From: Legionella sheltonii
Lineage (GTDB): Bacteria > Pseudomonadota > Gammaproteobacteria > Legionellales > Legionellaceae
Length of the DNA: 64,000 nucleotides
Direction: 5' to 3'
Assembly (NCBI RefSeq): GCF_026191355.1
Contig: NZ_JAPHOQ010000013.1
Span: 62,001-126,000 of the forward strand
Shown one piece after another: positions 56,603 through 64,000 of this stretch. The position numbers and the translations under genes are program-made. The notes under the pieces are model-generated. The model worked only from the letters and a program-made list of their open reading frames with translations, made no database searches and was not told the DNA's origin. Numbering within the stretch: position 1 is the first letter of the stretch; each line of letters begins with the position of its first letter.

Positions 56603-56698
56603 TGTCAAGGAAAGGTTTATTAATGGTAAGAGGATTTTCTATGAGAAATAAAAATAATGCCAGTGAAATAATGCTAAGTTAGATACAAGAAGCCCCTC

Positions 56699-56872
56699 CT
56701 AATAATCCGCAACTAAACGTGCTCTATCAATGTTTTCAGGAAGTGCTAATTGCTCAAGAAGTTTGACTAAGGATTTTATTATTTCTATTTGAGAACTTGT
56801 TTTCGTTTGAGCTAGAAGAAGTGAAAATGTGTTTTGATTCTTAGGAAAGGCATTAAGAGTATTGCTTACTTA
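56699..56872 (-). pseudogene. Candidate gene remnant between arsR and the DAHP synthase gene
   Basis: In the 354-base gap 56573-56925 the minus strand has an open stretch of about 57 codons without a start, ending SLVKLLEQLALPENIDRARL-VADY-stop, with coding-like helical composition. No family recognised. The bases around 56855-56880 (GCTTACTTATGATGAG) resemble the 3' end of the ADP-ribosyltransferase-like gene (55409-55431), possibly a trace of shared ancestry. Confidence 0.3.
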
Positions 56873-56880
56873 TGATGAGT

Positions 56881-56905
56881 ATTAGGGTCTGTAACAGACC
56901 CTAAT
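56881..56905. terminator. Perfect 11-bp stem-loop after the DAHP synthase gene
   Basis: ATTAGGGTCTG-TAA-CAGACCCTAAT, exact arms and a 3-base loop, 21 bases beyond the stop of the minus-strand gene. No U-run follows in either direction, so it may stabilise the transcript end rather than terminate alone. Confidence 0.55.
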
Positions 56906-56925
56906 CAAGATAAACTAATTGGGCA

Positions 56926-58260
56926 TTATTCGTTCCTGAATTGTCTACTCAATTGAATGGCCATTTCTATTGATTGTTCATAGTTTAACCGAGGATCAAC
57001 GAGGCTATGATAAGCTTTTTTTAGATCGTCAGCGGCTAACCCGCGAGCGCCACCAATACACTCTGTGACGTTGTCGCCTGTTAGTTCAAAATGAACACCA
57101 CCGAGATAACTGCCCATATTGCGATGAATTTCCAAAGCTTGTTTCAGCTCTAAAAGAATGTTGTCAAAGTGACGGGTTTTAATGCCATCCAATGTAGTTT
57201 CTGTATTGCCATGCATAGGATCACAAGACCAGGTAACTGGCACTCCTGTTTTCCTTACCGTTTCGATAAGAGGGGGCAGCAACCTATCTATGTGCTTTGC
57301 TCCTAGACGAGTGAATAACAAAAGACGTCCTTCTTCACGTTTAGGATTGGCTCTTTGCAATACTTCTTCCAACCATTCTGGAGTAGCTCCTGGTCCAACT
57401 TTGATACCAATAGGATTCTCTACGCCACGTAAAAATTCCAAATGGGCGCTATCGAGCTGTGCTGTACGCATCCCAATCCAGGGCAGGTGTGTGGAGAGGT
57501 TATACCACAAACCATCATCCATCTGACGAGTCAATGCCTGCTCATAGTGCAAATGCAGAGCCTCATGTGAAGTATAAAAATCCACCTTGGATAAATTACT
57601 GGACTGTATCCCATCAATGGTATCCAAAAAATCTAAAGCATCAGCGATTGATTTAACCAGCGTTTGGTACTCTTCTTTTTGTTGGGAATGCTCCACAAAG
57701 CCTAAGTCCCATTGTTGGGGATGATTGAGGCTGGCAAAACCACTGTCGAGTAGGCCGCGAATAAAGTTTAAAGTAATAGCCGAACAGCTGTAGGCTTGCA
57801 ACAATAATTTGGGGTTGGGTTCACGTGCTTCTTGAGTGAACTCCGGGGAGTTTACGAGATCACCCCGGTAGCTAGGCAAAGTTATACCCTCAATTGTTTC
57901 ATAATCCGAAGATCGAGGCTTTGCATATTGGCCTGCAATTCGTCCAACACGAATAATAGGTTTTCGTAAGCCATGCAATAGAATCAAACTCATTTGCAAG
58001 ATGATTTTTAATTTATTGCTGATGATTTCTGATCGACAATCATTAAATGATTCAGCACAGTCGCCACCTTGAAGAATAAACGCTTCTCCACGTCCGGCAC
58101 GTGCAATTTCCTTTTTCAAATTTCTTACTTCACTGCTGGTAACTAGTGGAGGTAAAAGGCTCAGTTGCTCTACAATTTTATTTAACTGTTCGTCATCCGC
58201 GTAATTTGCAGCTTGTAAATAAGAATATTGGAGCCAAGAGGTAGGCGACCATTTTTGCAT
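56926..58260 (-). CDS. Class II 3-deoxy-7-phosphoheptulonate (DAHP) synthase
   Basis: A 444-residue first enzyme of the shikimate pathway, condensing PEP and erythrose 4-phosphate. Plant/actinobacterial type II motifs: AFILQGGDCAESF, IIRVGRIAGQYAKPRS, LPSYRGDLVN, GIKVGPGATPEWL, WSCDPMHGNTE and FELTGDNVTECIGG, covering the metal ligands C, H, E and D. Homology starts at MQKWSPTSWLQYS (ATG 58260). The frame stays open 48 codons further 5' (to 58404), with ATGs at 58311, 58392 and 58404. None has a good ribosome site, so the start is uncertain. A decayed copy of its 3' end lies at 55514-55600. Confidence 0.93.
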   Translation of the reverse strand: MQKWSPTSWLQYSYLQAANYADDEQLNKIVEQLSLLPPLVTSSEVRNLKKEIARAGRGEAFILQGGDCAESFNDCRSEIISNKLKIILQMSLILLHGLRKPIIRVGRIAGQYAKPRSSDYETIEGITLPSYRGDLVNSPEFTQEAREPNPKLLLQAYSCSAITLNFIRGLLDSGFASLNHPQQWDLGFVEHSQQKEEYQTLVKSIADALDFLDTIDGIQSSNLSKVDFYTSHEALHLHYEQALTRQMDDGLWYNLSTHLPWIGMRTAQLDSAHLEFLRGVENPIGIKVGPGATPEWLEEVLQRANPKREEGRLLLFTRLGAKHIDRLLPPLIETVRKTGVPVTWSCDPMHGNTETTLDGIKTRHFDNILLELKQALEIHRNMGSYLGGVHFELTGDNVTECIGGARGLAADDLKKAYHSLVDPRLNYEQSIEMAIQLSRQFRNE

Positions 58261-58477
58261 AAAAAACCCATGTAACTTTTTTGAGTCTAAGTATGGAATA
58301 AATGAACACATACTGCAAGCGAACGGCTTATTATTCTGGTGATTATCCTCAAGGATAGATAGCTTGGGCCCAGCTGCTGGAGTTTTCGCCATCTCTCGTT
58401 GCATTCGGGCTGACGATAAAAAACAGGGTTATGGCTTAGCCTTCACCAGGCTACAATAAAATAAAAATAATTAAGGG

Positions 58478-58505
58478 CTTGAAATCTTATTTGCTGCCCC
58501 CATTT
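58478..58505 (+). promoter_or_regulatory. Sigma-32-type heat-shock promoter before grpE
   Basis: CTTGAAA (58478-58484), a 13-base spacer and CCCCATTT (58498-58505): a perfect match to the E. coli RpoH consensus CTTGAAA/CCCCATnT. It lies 42 bases upstream of grpE. Confidence 0.88.
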
Positions 58506-58546
58506 GTGGTTTTCACGTTGCTAGGCTGTGGAGAGGAGTAATTTGC

Positions 58547-59164
58547 ATGAGTAAACAAGACAAAAAAAATTGGCATCAATTTAAAGAACAACATCAAAAT
58601 GAAGAACATCAATCTAAAGAATCGCAACAAGGTGATCATGAGGATACTTTGGATTTACCCGAAGAAATAGCACATCCTGAACCTTCCTTAGATCATCCAA
58701 GCTATATCGAGTTGAGTGAAAAACTGACTCTTGCTGAACAACAGGCTCATGAAAATTGGGAAAAAGCAGTGCGTGCTCAAGCTGAGTTAGATAACGTACG
58801 TCGTCGTGCCGAGCGCGAAGTAGCTAATGCGCATCGCTATGGCGTTGAAAAGTTGATTTCTGATTTGTTACCTGTAATTGACAGTCTAGAGCAGGCTTTA
58901 CAATTGGCTGTCAAAGCGGAAGACTCATCAATGAAGGAAGGTTTAGAATTAACTTTAAAGCTTTTTACCGATGTATTGAAGAAATTTGATGTGCAACAAA
59001 TCGATCCTGTAGGCATGCCTTTCGATCCACAGCTTCACGAAGCCATGTCGATGCAAGATGTGCCTGGCGCTGAACCCAATACAGTGCTCGCGGTATTCCA
59101 AAAAGGATATAAATTGAGCGACCGAGTGATTAGACCGGCACGTGTTGTCGTAGCAAAAAAATAA
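58547..59164 (+). CDS. grpE: Nucleotide exchange factor GrpE
   Basis: A 205-residue DnaK partner that releases ADP. The acidic, glutamine-rich N-terminus is followed by the long coiled-coil ELSEKLTLAEQQAHENWEKAVRAQAELDNVRRRAEREV and the C-terminal beta domain ending MSMQDVPGAEPNTVLAVFQKGYKLSDRVIRPARVVVAKK. A strong ribosome site (GAGAGGAG) precedes ATG 58547. First gene of the grpE-dnaK-dnaJ heat-shock cluster. Confidence 0.97.
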   Translation: MSKQDKKNWHQFKEQHQNEEHQSKESQQGDHEDTLDLPEEIAHPEPSLDHPSYIELSEKLTLAEQQAHENWEKAVRAQAELDNVRRRAEREVANAHRYGVEKLISDLLPVIDSLEQALQLAVKAEDSSMKEGLELTLKLFTDVLKKFDVQQIDPVGMPFDPQLHEAMSMQDVPGAEPNTVLAVFQKGYKLSDRVIRPARVVVAKK

Positions 59165-59254
59165 AAATGTGGATTATATGGGTTGAAATCGACAGGTTAT
59201 GCCCCATATAAGAACCATCGCATTAGAAATTACTTAATTTGGAGCATGAATAGA

Positions 59255-61198
59255 ATGGCTAAAATTATAGGAATCGACTTAGGTACCACCAACTCATGTG
59301 TTGCGGTAATGGAAGGTGATAAACCTAAGGTAATTGAAAACAGTGAAGGCCACCGCACCACGCCTTCCATCGTTGCTTATACTGACGATGGTGAGGTATT
59401 GGTTGGGCAATCTGCAAAACGCCAAGCTGTAACCAACCCTGATAAAACTTTATTTGCAATTAAGCGATTAATCGGTCGTCGTTTTGAAGACGCAGTAGTG
59501 CAAAAAGATATCAAAATGGTACCTTACAAAATCATTAAAGCGGATAATGGTGATGCTTGGGTTCGTGTGAAAAGCCAAGACAAAGCGCCACCACAAATTT
59601 CAGCTGAAGTATTGCGTAAGATGAAAAAAACCGCTGAAGATTACCTCGGCGAAGAAGTGAAAGAAGCGGTAATTACCGTACCTGCTTATTTCAATGACTC
59701 CCAACGTCAGGCCACCAAAGATGCAGGACGTATTGCTGGACTTGAAGTCAAACGTATTATTAACGAACCTACTGCTGCAGCTCTTGCCTACGGTATGGAC
59801 AAAAAACGTGGTGATTCAATTATTGCTGTATATGATCTCGGTGGTGGTACTTTTGATATTTCAATTATTGAAATTGCAGAAGTTGATGGAGAACACCAAT
59901 TTGAAGTACTCGCAACGAATGGTGATACCTTCTTGGGAGGTGAAGACTTTGACTTGGCCTTAATTGATTATCTGGCTTCTGAATTCAAAAAAGATACTGG
60001 CATTGATTTACATAATGATCCATTGGCATTACAACGTCTGAAAGATGCAGCTGAAAAAGCGAAAATCGAACTTTCTTCAGCCCAACAAACAGATGTTAAC
60101 TTACCTTACATTACGGCAGATGCTACAGGACCAAAACACTTAAACATTAAATTGACTCGCGCTAAGTTGGAGTCTTTGGTTGAGAAATTGGTTGAGCGTA
60201 CCGTTGAGCCTTGCAAAATCGCATTGAAAGATGCTGGATTGAATGTATCCCAAATTAATGAAGTTATTTTGGTAGGCGGTCAAACCCGTATGCCTTTGGT
60301 ACAAAAAACAGTAGAAGAATTTTTTGGTAAAGAACCACGCAAAGACGTTAACCCTGATGAAGCAGTTGCTGTGGGTGCTGCGATTCAAGCTGCAGTTTTA
60401 TCGGGTGAAGTGAAAGATATTCTGTTACTTGACGTAACTCCTTTATCTTTAGGTATCGAAACTATGGGTGGGGTGATGACCAAGCTCATCGAGAAAAATA
60501 CCACAATCCCTACCAAAGCCAATCAAGTATTTTCTACTGCTGATGATAATCAAACCGCGGTTACTGTACATGTATTGCAAGGTGAAAGAGAACAAGCATC
60601 AGCGAATAAATCCTTGGGTCGATTTGATTTAGGTGATATTCCTCCTGCACCACGTGGGGTACCACAAATTGAAGTAACTTTTGATATTGATGCGAATGGT
60701 ATCCTTAATGTTTCTGCAAAAGATAAAGCTACGGGTAAGGCACAATCGATTGTGATTAAAGCATCAAGTGGTTTGAGTGATGAAGAAGTAGAAGCAATGG
60801 TCAAAGATGCTAAGTCTCATGCCGAAGAAGACAAGAAATTTAAGGAAATGGCAGAGCTACGCAATCAGGCTGATAGTTTGATTCACAGCTGTGAAAAATC
60901 CATGAAAGATTTAGCCGCTGAACTTGCTGAAGATGAGAAGCAAGGTATTGAAAAAGCCATTGCTGAATTAAAAGAAGCAATCCAAGGCAGCGATAAAGCA
61001 CAAATTGAAGACAAATTAAAAGTGCTAAGTGATGCTTCTGCAAAAATGGCTGAACGAGTTTATGCTAAAAAAGCATCTGAAGGCCAAGCAGGACAAGGTC
61101 AAGCGCAACAAGAGCAGGCATCAGCTCAAGAATCAGCTAAAGCGGATGAAGGTGTTGTTGATGCTGAGTTCGAGGAAGTTAAAGACGATAAGAAATAA
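59255..61198 (+). CDS. dnaK: Hsp70 chaperone DnaK
   Basis: A 647-residue ATP-driven chaperone. The ATPase domain begins [45 protein letters not shown] and [16 protein letters not shown] mark the phosphate loops. The substrate-binding domain starts after [20 protein letters not shown], and the tail is [11 protein letters not shown]...[13 protein letters not shown] 59255 is set by homology and GGAG 9 bases upstream; the longer open frame from 59183 is not native. Confidence 0.97.
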   Translation: MAKIIGIDLGTTNSCVAVMEGDKPKVIENSEGHRTTPSIVAYTDDGEVLVGQSAKRQAVTNPDKTLFAIKRLIGRRFEDAVVQKDIKMVPYKIIKADNGDAWVRVKSQDKAPPQISAEVLRKMKKTAEDYLGEEVKEAVITVPAYFNDSQRQATKDAGRIAGLEVKRIINEPTAAALAYGMDKKRGDSIIAVYDLGGGTFDISIIEIAEVDGEHQFEVLATNGDTFLGGEDFDLALIDYLASEFKKDTGIDLHNDPLALQRLKDAAEKAKIELSSAQQTDVNLPYITADATGPKHLNIKLTRAKLESLVEKLVERTVEPCKIALKDAGLNVSQINEVILVGGQTRMPLVQKTVEEFFGKEPRKDVNPDEAVAVGAAIQAAVLSGEVKDILLLDVTPLSLGIETMGGVMTKLIEKNTTIPTKANQVFSTADDNQTAVTVHVLQGEREQASANKSLGRFDLGDIPPAPRGVPQIEVTFDIDANGILNVSAKDKATGKAQSIVIKASSGLSDEEVEAMVKDAKSHAEEDKKFKEMAELRNQADSLIHSCEKSMKDLAAELAEDEKQGIEKAIAELKEAIQGSDKAQIEDKLKVLSDASAKMAERVYAKKASEGQAGQGQAQQEQASAQESAKADEGVVDAEFEEVKDDKK

Positions 61199-61229
61199 TC
61201 AGTTATATCGTGACTTAGTCGTCTAGGAA

Positions 61230-61420
61230 TGTAGCCTGATACGCACAATGTCACTGCCCATTAAGTTAATGAGTTTCCCTTCTCCCCGCGGGGAGAAGGT
61301 GCCCCTTAGAGCAGATGAGGGAATGGATTGTAGCTAACTAACCCTCGCCCTCACCCCTCTCCCACAAGCGGGAGAGGGGATTTTAACTAAAGGCAGTGAT
61401 GTTGTGCGTATCAGGCTACA
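61230..61420. mobile_element. MITE-like element (191 bp) between dnaK and dnaJ
   Basis: 29-bp terminal inverted repeats with 27 matches: the left end starts TGTAGCCTGATACGCACAA and continues to CACTGCC; the right end is its mirror. Inside are two further hairpins, CCCTTCTCCCCGCGGGGAGAAGG and CCCCTCTCCCACAAGCGGGAGAGGGG. No coding capacity. Flanks show at most a 2-3 base duplication (AAT/ATT). The interior resembles 29480-29625. Confidence 0.85.
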
Positions 61421-61453
61421 TTGTCCATTTTAATTTTTAATATGTGAGTAGTT

Positions 61454-62593
61454 ATGGAACAGCGGGATTATTATGAACTTTTAGAGGTAAGTCGAACTGC
61501 AAGTGATGCCGAAATTAAAAAGGCATATCGTAGATTGGCAATGAAGTATCACCCAGATCGTAATCCTGACGATTCTGCTGCTGAAGAAAAATTTAAAGAA
61601 ATCCAATACGCTTACAGCATTCTTTCCGATCCACAAAAGCGTGCAGCCTATGATCAATACGGACATGCGGGCGTTGATCCTTCCATGAGAGGTGGTCCTG
61701 GAGGTTTTGGCGGTTTTGGTGGTTTTGGCGATGTCTTTGAGGACATTTTTGAAAATATCTTTTCAGGCGGACGCGGTGCAGGACGACAATCTCGTGGTCA
61801 ACGCGGCGCTGATTTACAATTCAACGTCCAATTAACCCTGGAAGAGGCTGCGCTGGGTAAAGAAGTACAAATTACTGTCCCTCGACATGGTGCTTGTGCT
61901 ACGTGTAGTGGTAGCGGTGCTAAAAAAGGAACCCAGCCAAAGACGTGTGAAACCTGTAATGGTATGGGGCAAGTCAGAATTCAGCAAGGCTTTTTCTCCA
62001 TTCAGCAAACATGTCCTAGCTGTCATGGTGAGGGAACCATTATTACTGATCCTTGTTCCGATTGTCATGGTCAGGGTCGAATCCGTGAAAGCAAAAAGCT
62101 TACAGTTAAGATTCCTGCCGGGGTGGATAATGGAGATCGTGTTCGTTTAAGCGGAGAGGGCGAGGCCGGTATGCATGGGGGAGGCCCAGGCGATCTTTAC
62201 GTACAAATCAGTGTAAAAAAACATACTATATTCGAACGTCATGAAAATGATTTGCATTGCGAAGTACCCATAAGTTTCATTATCGCTGCCATGGGTGGTT
62301 CTATAGAAGTACCAACCCTAGAAGGACGCGTTACTTTAAAGATCCCTGAAGAAACACAAACCGGTAAAGTGTTTCGTTTAAGAGGAAAGGGGATGAAATC
62401 TGTACGCGGGCATGGTCAAGGCGATTTATTATGTAAAGTAGTTGTAGAAACCCCAGTGAATTTATCACGCGAGCAAAAAGATTTATTAACTAAATTTCAA
62501 GAATCACTGGAAAATGCTAAAGGAAAACACTCTCCACGCTCTAATTCTTGGTTCGCAGGTGTGAAAAAATTCTTTGAAGACATGAAATTTTGA
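61454..62593 (+). CDS. dnaJ: Hsp40 co-chaperone DnaJ
   Basis: A 379-residue type I J-protein. J domain with [10 protein letters not shown] (HPD motif), Gly/Phe region [16 protein letters not shown], four zinc-finger repeats [24 protein letters not shown] and CSDCHGQG, then the C-terminal substrate-binding domain ([21 protein letters not shown]). Separated from dnaK by a MITE-like element that may alter co-transcription. Confidence 0.97.
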   Translation: MEQRDYYELLEVSRTASDAEIKKAYRRLAMKYHPDRNPDDSAAEEKFKEIQYAYSILSDPQKRAAYDQYGHAGVDPSMRGGPGGFGGFGGFGDVFEDIFENIFSGGRGAGRQSRGQRGADLQFNVQLTLEEAALGKEVQITVPRHGACATCSGSGAKKGTQPKTCETCNGMGQVRIQQGFFSIQQTCPSCHGEGTIITDPCSDCHGQGRIRESKKLTVKIPAGVDNGDRVRLSGEGEAGMHGGGPGDLYVQISVKKHTIFERHENDLHCEVPISFIIAAMGGSIEVPTLEGRVTLKIPEETQTGKVFRLRGKGMKSVRGHGQGDLLCKVVVETPVNLSREQKDLLTKFQESLENAKGKHSPRSNSWFAGVKKFFEDMKF

Positions 62594-62828
62594 AGCAAGT
62601 AAGTTACAATTGCACACATTTGTCTAAATGTGTATTTTTTGAGCTTTCTGGCTGCGGGATTTTTAATCGTTATTGATTGTAGTCCAGGTCGAAGCGAAAC
62701 GAAATCGGAATCTTTTAGACCTCATGCCACATGCAATGAGGGATGACAGGAGTTGCGCTTCGATTACCTAAGCTACGGATTCGCCAAGGCCGCTCAAAAG
62801 ACACTTTGAATAACTAACAGAGTAGACC

Positions 62829-63941
62829 ATGATGAACCAACCAGCAATTTTAGTGTTAGCCGATGGCACCATTTACGAAGGAATTTCGGTAGGAGCAACA
62901 GGCGATTCTGTCGGAGAGTTGGTTTTTAATACGTCTCTAACCGGTTATCAGGAAATGCTTACAGATCCTTCTTATGCACGGCAAATCATTACTTTGACTA
63001 CAGCTCATGTAGGCAATACAGGATGCACTCATGAGGATATGGAATCTAATAAAATTTGGGCTGCGGGTTTGGTGATTCGTAATTCCTCTATAATCCATAG
63101 TAATTATCGCGCTGAACTCTCTCTTCCTGATTGGCTCAAAAAAAATAATGTAGTTGCTATTGCTGACATTGATACTCGCGATTTGACCCTTCGTTTACGA
63201 GAGCATGGTGCTGTCGGTGCATGCATCAGTACCCGTGTAGAAGACCCCGAGCTGGTTTTGGCAAAAGCACGTTCATTCGCTGGTTTACAGGGAGTTGATT
63301 TGGCTTTAGAAGTTTCTAGGAAAACTATAGAGCGCTGGCATGAGGGGCAAGGCGAATGGGGTAAAGGCTCTCAGCCTCAACAATTCCACGTGGTTGCTTA
63401 TGATTTTGGAGTTAAGCACAATATTTTACGTATTTTGCATGACAAAGGGTGTCATTTAACCTTAGTGCCAGCAAAAACCTCTGCTGCAGAAGTTTTAGCG
63501 ATGAATCCTGATGGGGTATTTTTATCAAATGGCCCAGGAGATCCACAAGCTTGTGATTATGCCATTCGTGCAACCCAAGAATTTTTGGCTCATAATATTC
63601 CTTTATTTGGCATTTGCTTGGGTTTTCAGATTTTGGCTTTAGCCTGTGGGGGCGTGACAAAAAAAATGAAATTTGGTCATCACGGAGCAAATCATCCTGT
63701 AATTGAAACTGAAGGGCAAAAACGTGTTTTTATAACCAGCCAGAACCATGGATTTGCTGTGGATGAAGAGAGTTTGCCTGACTGCCTCGCGATCACACAT
63801 CGTTCGTTATTTGATAATACCCTTCAAGGCATCAAGCATAAGGAAAAACCGGCATTTGGCTTTCAAGGACATCCTGAGGCTAGCCCTGGACCCCATGATA
63901 TAGAAATAATATTTAATGAATTTATACAGTTGATGAAATAG
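62829..63941 (+). CDS. carA: Carbamoyl-phosphate synthase small (glutaminase) subunit
   Basis: A 370-residue class I glutamine amidotransferase supplying ammonia to CarB for arginine and pyrimidine synthesis. N-terminal domain [40 protein letters not shown]; glutaminase nucleophile in [17 protein letters not shown]; catalytic H and E in [17 protein letters not shown] 62829 or 62832. carB is not reached in this window, and the next start codon does not read like CarB. Confidence 0.97.
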   Translation: MMNQPAILVLADGTIYEGISVGATGDSVGELVFNTSLTGYQEMLTDPSYARQIITLTTAHVGNTGCTHEDMESNKIWAAGLVIRNSSIIHSNYRAELSLPDWLKKNNVVAIADIDTRDLTLRLREHGAVGACISTRVEDPELVLAKARSFAGLQGVDLALEVSRKTIERWHEGQGEWGKGSQPQQFHVVAYDFGVKHNILRILHDKGCHLTLVPAKTSAAEVLAMNPDGVFLSNGPGDPQACDYAIRATQEFLAHNIPLFGICLGFQILALACGGVTKKMKFGHHGANHPVIETEGQKRVFITSQNHGFAVDEESLPDCLAITHRSLFDNTLQGIKHKEKPAFGFQGHPEASPGPHDIEIIFNEFIQLMK

Positions 63942-63970
63942 GATATATAAAATTTAAAGAGGATTAACTA

Positions 63971-64000
63971 ATGAATGACAGTCACGTCTTTACTTCAGAG
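63971..64000 (+). CDS. Start of an unidentified gene cut by the window end
   Basis: ATG 63971 preceded by AAAGAGGATT, encoding MNDSHVFTSE to the last base. The ribosome site is good and it follows carA by 29 bases, but ten residues do not identify it and they do not resemble the usual CarB N-terminus. Confidence 0.5.
   Translation, partial: MNDSHVFTSE

Noticed and set aside
59183-59254. 24-codon extension of DnaK
   Set aside because: DnaK begins [11 protein letters not shown]; the extension covers the ribosome site before ATG 59255.

Overview
The window looks like a chromosomal segment of a Legionella-type gammaproteobacterium. The reasons are an AT-rich composition, gammaproteobacterial housekeeping genes (argS, recG, eno, hemE, grpE-dnaK-dnaJ, carA), a class II DAHP synthase, several Legionella-like orphan proteins with acidic C-termini typical of Dot/Icm effector candidates, and many short interspersed palindromes whose ends read GTAGCCTGG. 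The genus is inferred from overall character; no database search was run. No tRNA, rRNA or CRISPR array was seen.

Layout. 1-5.5 kb: a Rieske oxygenase, an amino-acid permease, and a type II NADH dehydrogenase gene split by an IS4-family element with an 8-bp target duplication. 5.5-10.7 kb: a biotin-independent malonate decarboxylase operon (mdcA, a fused mdcC-mdcD, mdcE, mdcG, mdcB), followed by a small cyclic-nucleotide-binding protein. 11-19.7 kb: a DipZ/CcdA-thioredoxin protein, two adjacent reading frames that may be one broken gene, a hotdog-fold protein, an intact serine beta-lactamase-like hydrolase, and a second one that has lost its catalytic residues and carries a DUF302 domain. 18-21.2 kb: a CocE-type hydrolase gene apparently interrupted by an IS3-family element. 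21.4-27.5 kb: GNAT, CsbD and PRC-barrel proteins, then a cyanophycin cluster (synthetase, cyanophycinase, isoaspartyl peptidase), giving synthesis and full breakdown of an N-rich storage polymer. 28-43 kb: two tandem aromatic amino-acid permeases coupled to an OmpA-like lipoprotein, a RecB-like nuclease, membrane proteins, an acyltransferase, GNAT and Lrp genes, eno, an effector-like protein, maf, a ZIP transporter and a CDF transporter.

The most striking non-coding structure lies between the CDF gene and recG (43414-44497): a 412-bp unit repeated 2.6 times in tandem. Each unit carries three perfect TTATCCACA DnaA boxes, two of them in a divergent pair, so there are nine boxes in 965 bp. The first two units also contain a very AT-rich tract. 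This resembles a DnaA-titration or origin-like locus, and I know of no described element of this form.

46.9-64 kb: argS and an FtsN-like SPOR protein, folB, a degenerate GDSL protein, hemE, a patatin phospholipase, a probable ADP-ribosyltransferase of the cholera-toxin R-S-E type (54536-55459), an SRPBCC/ArsR pair with a palindromic operator, class II DAHP synthase, the heat-shock operon with a sigma-32-type promoter before grpE, a 191-bp MITE-like element between dnaK and dnaJ, and carA. The ADP-ribosyltransferase gene lies between decayed copies of the SRPBCC and DAHP-synthase genes, in the same order and strand as the intact genes next door. This suggests a duplicated block in which the toxin-like gene took the place of the regulator.
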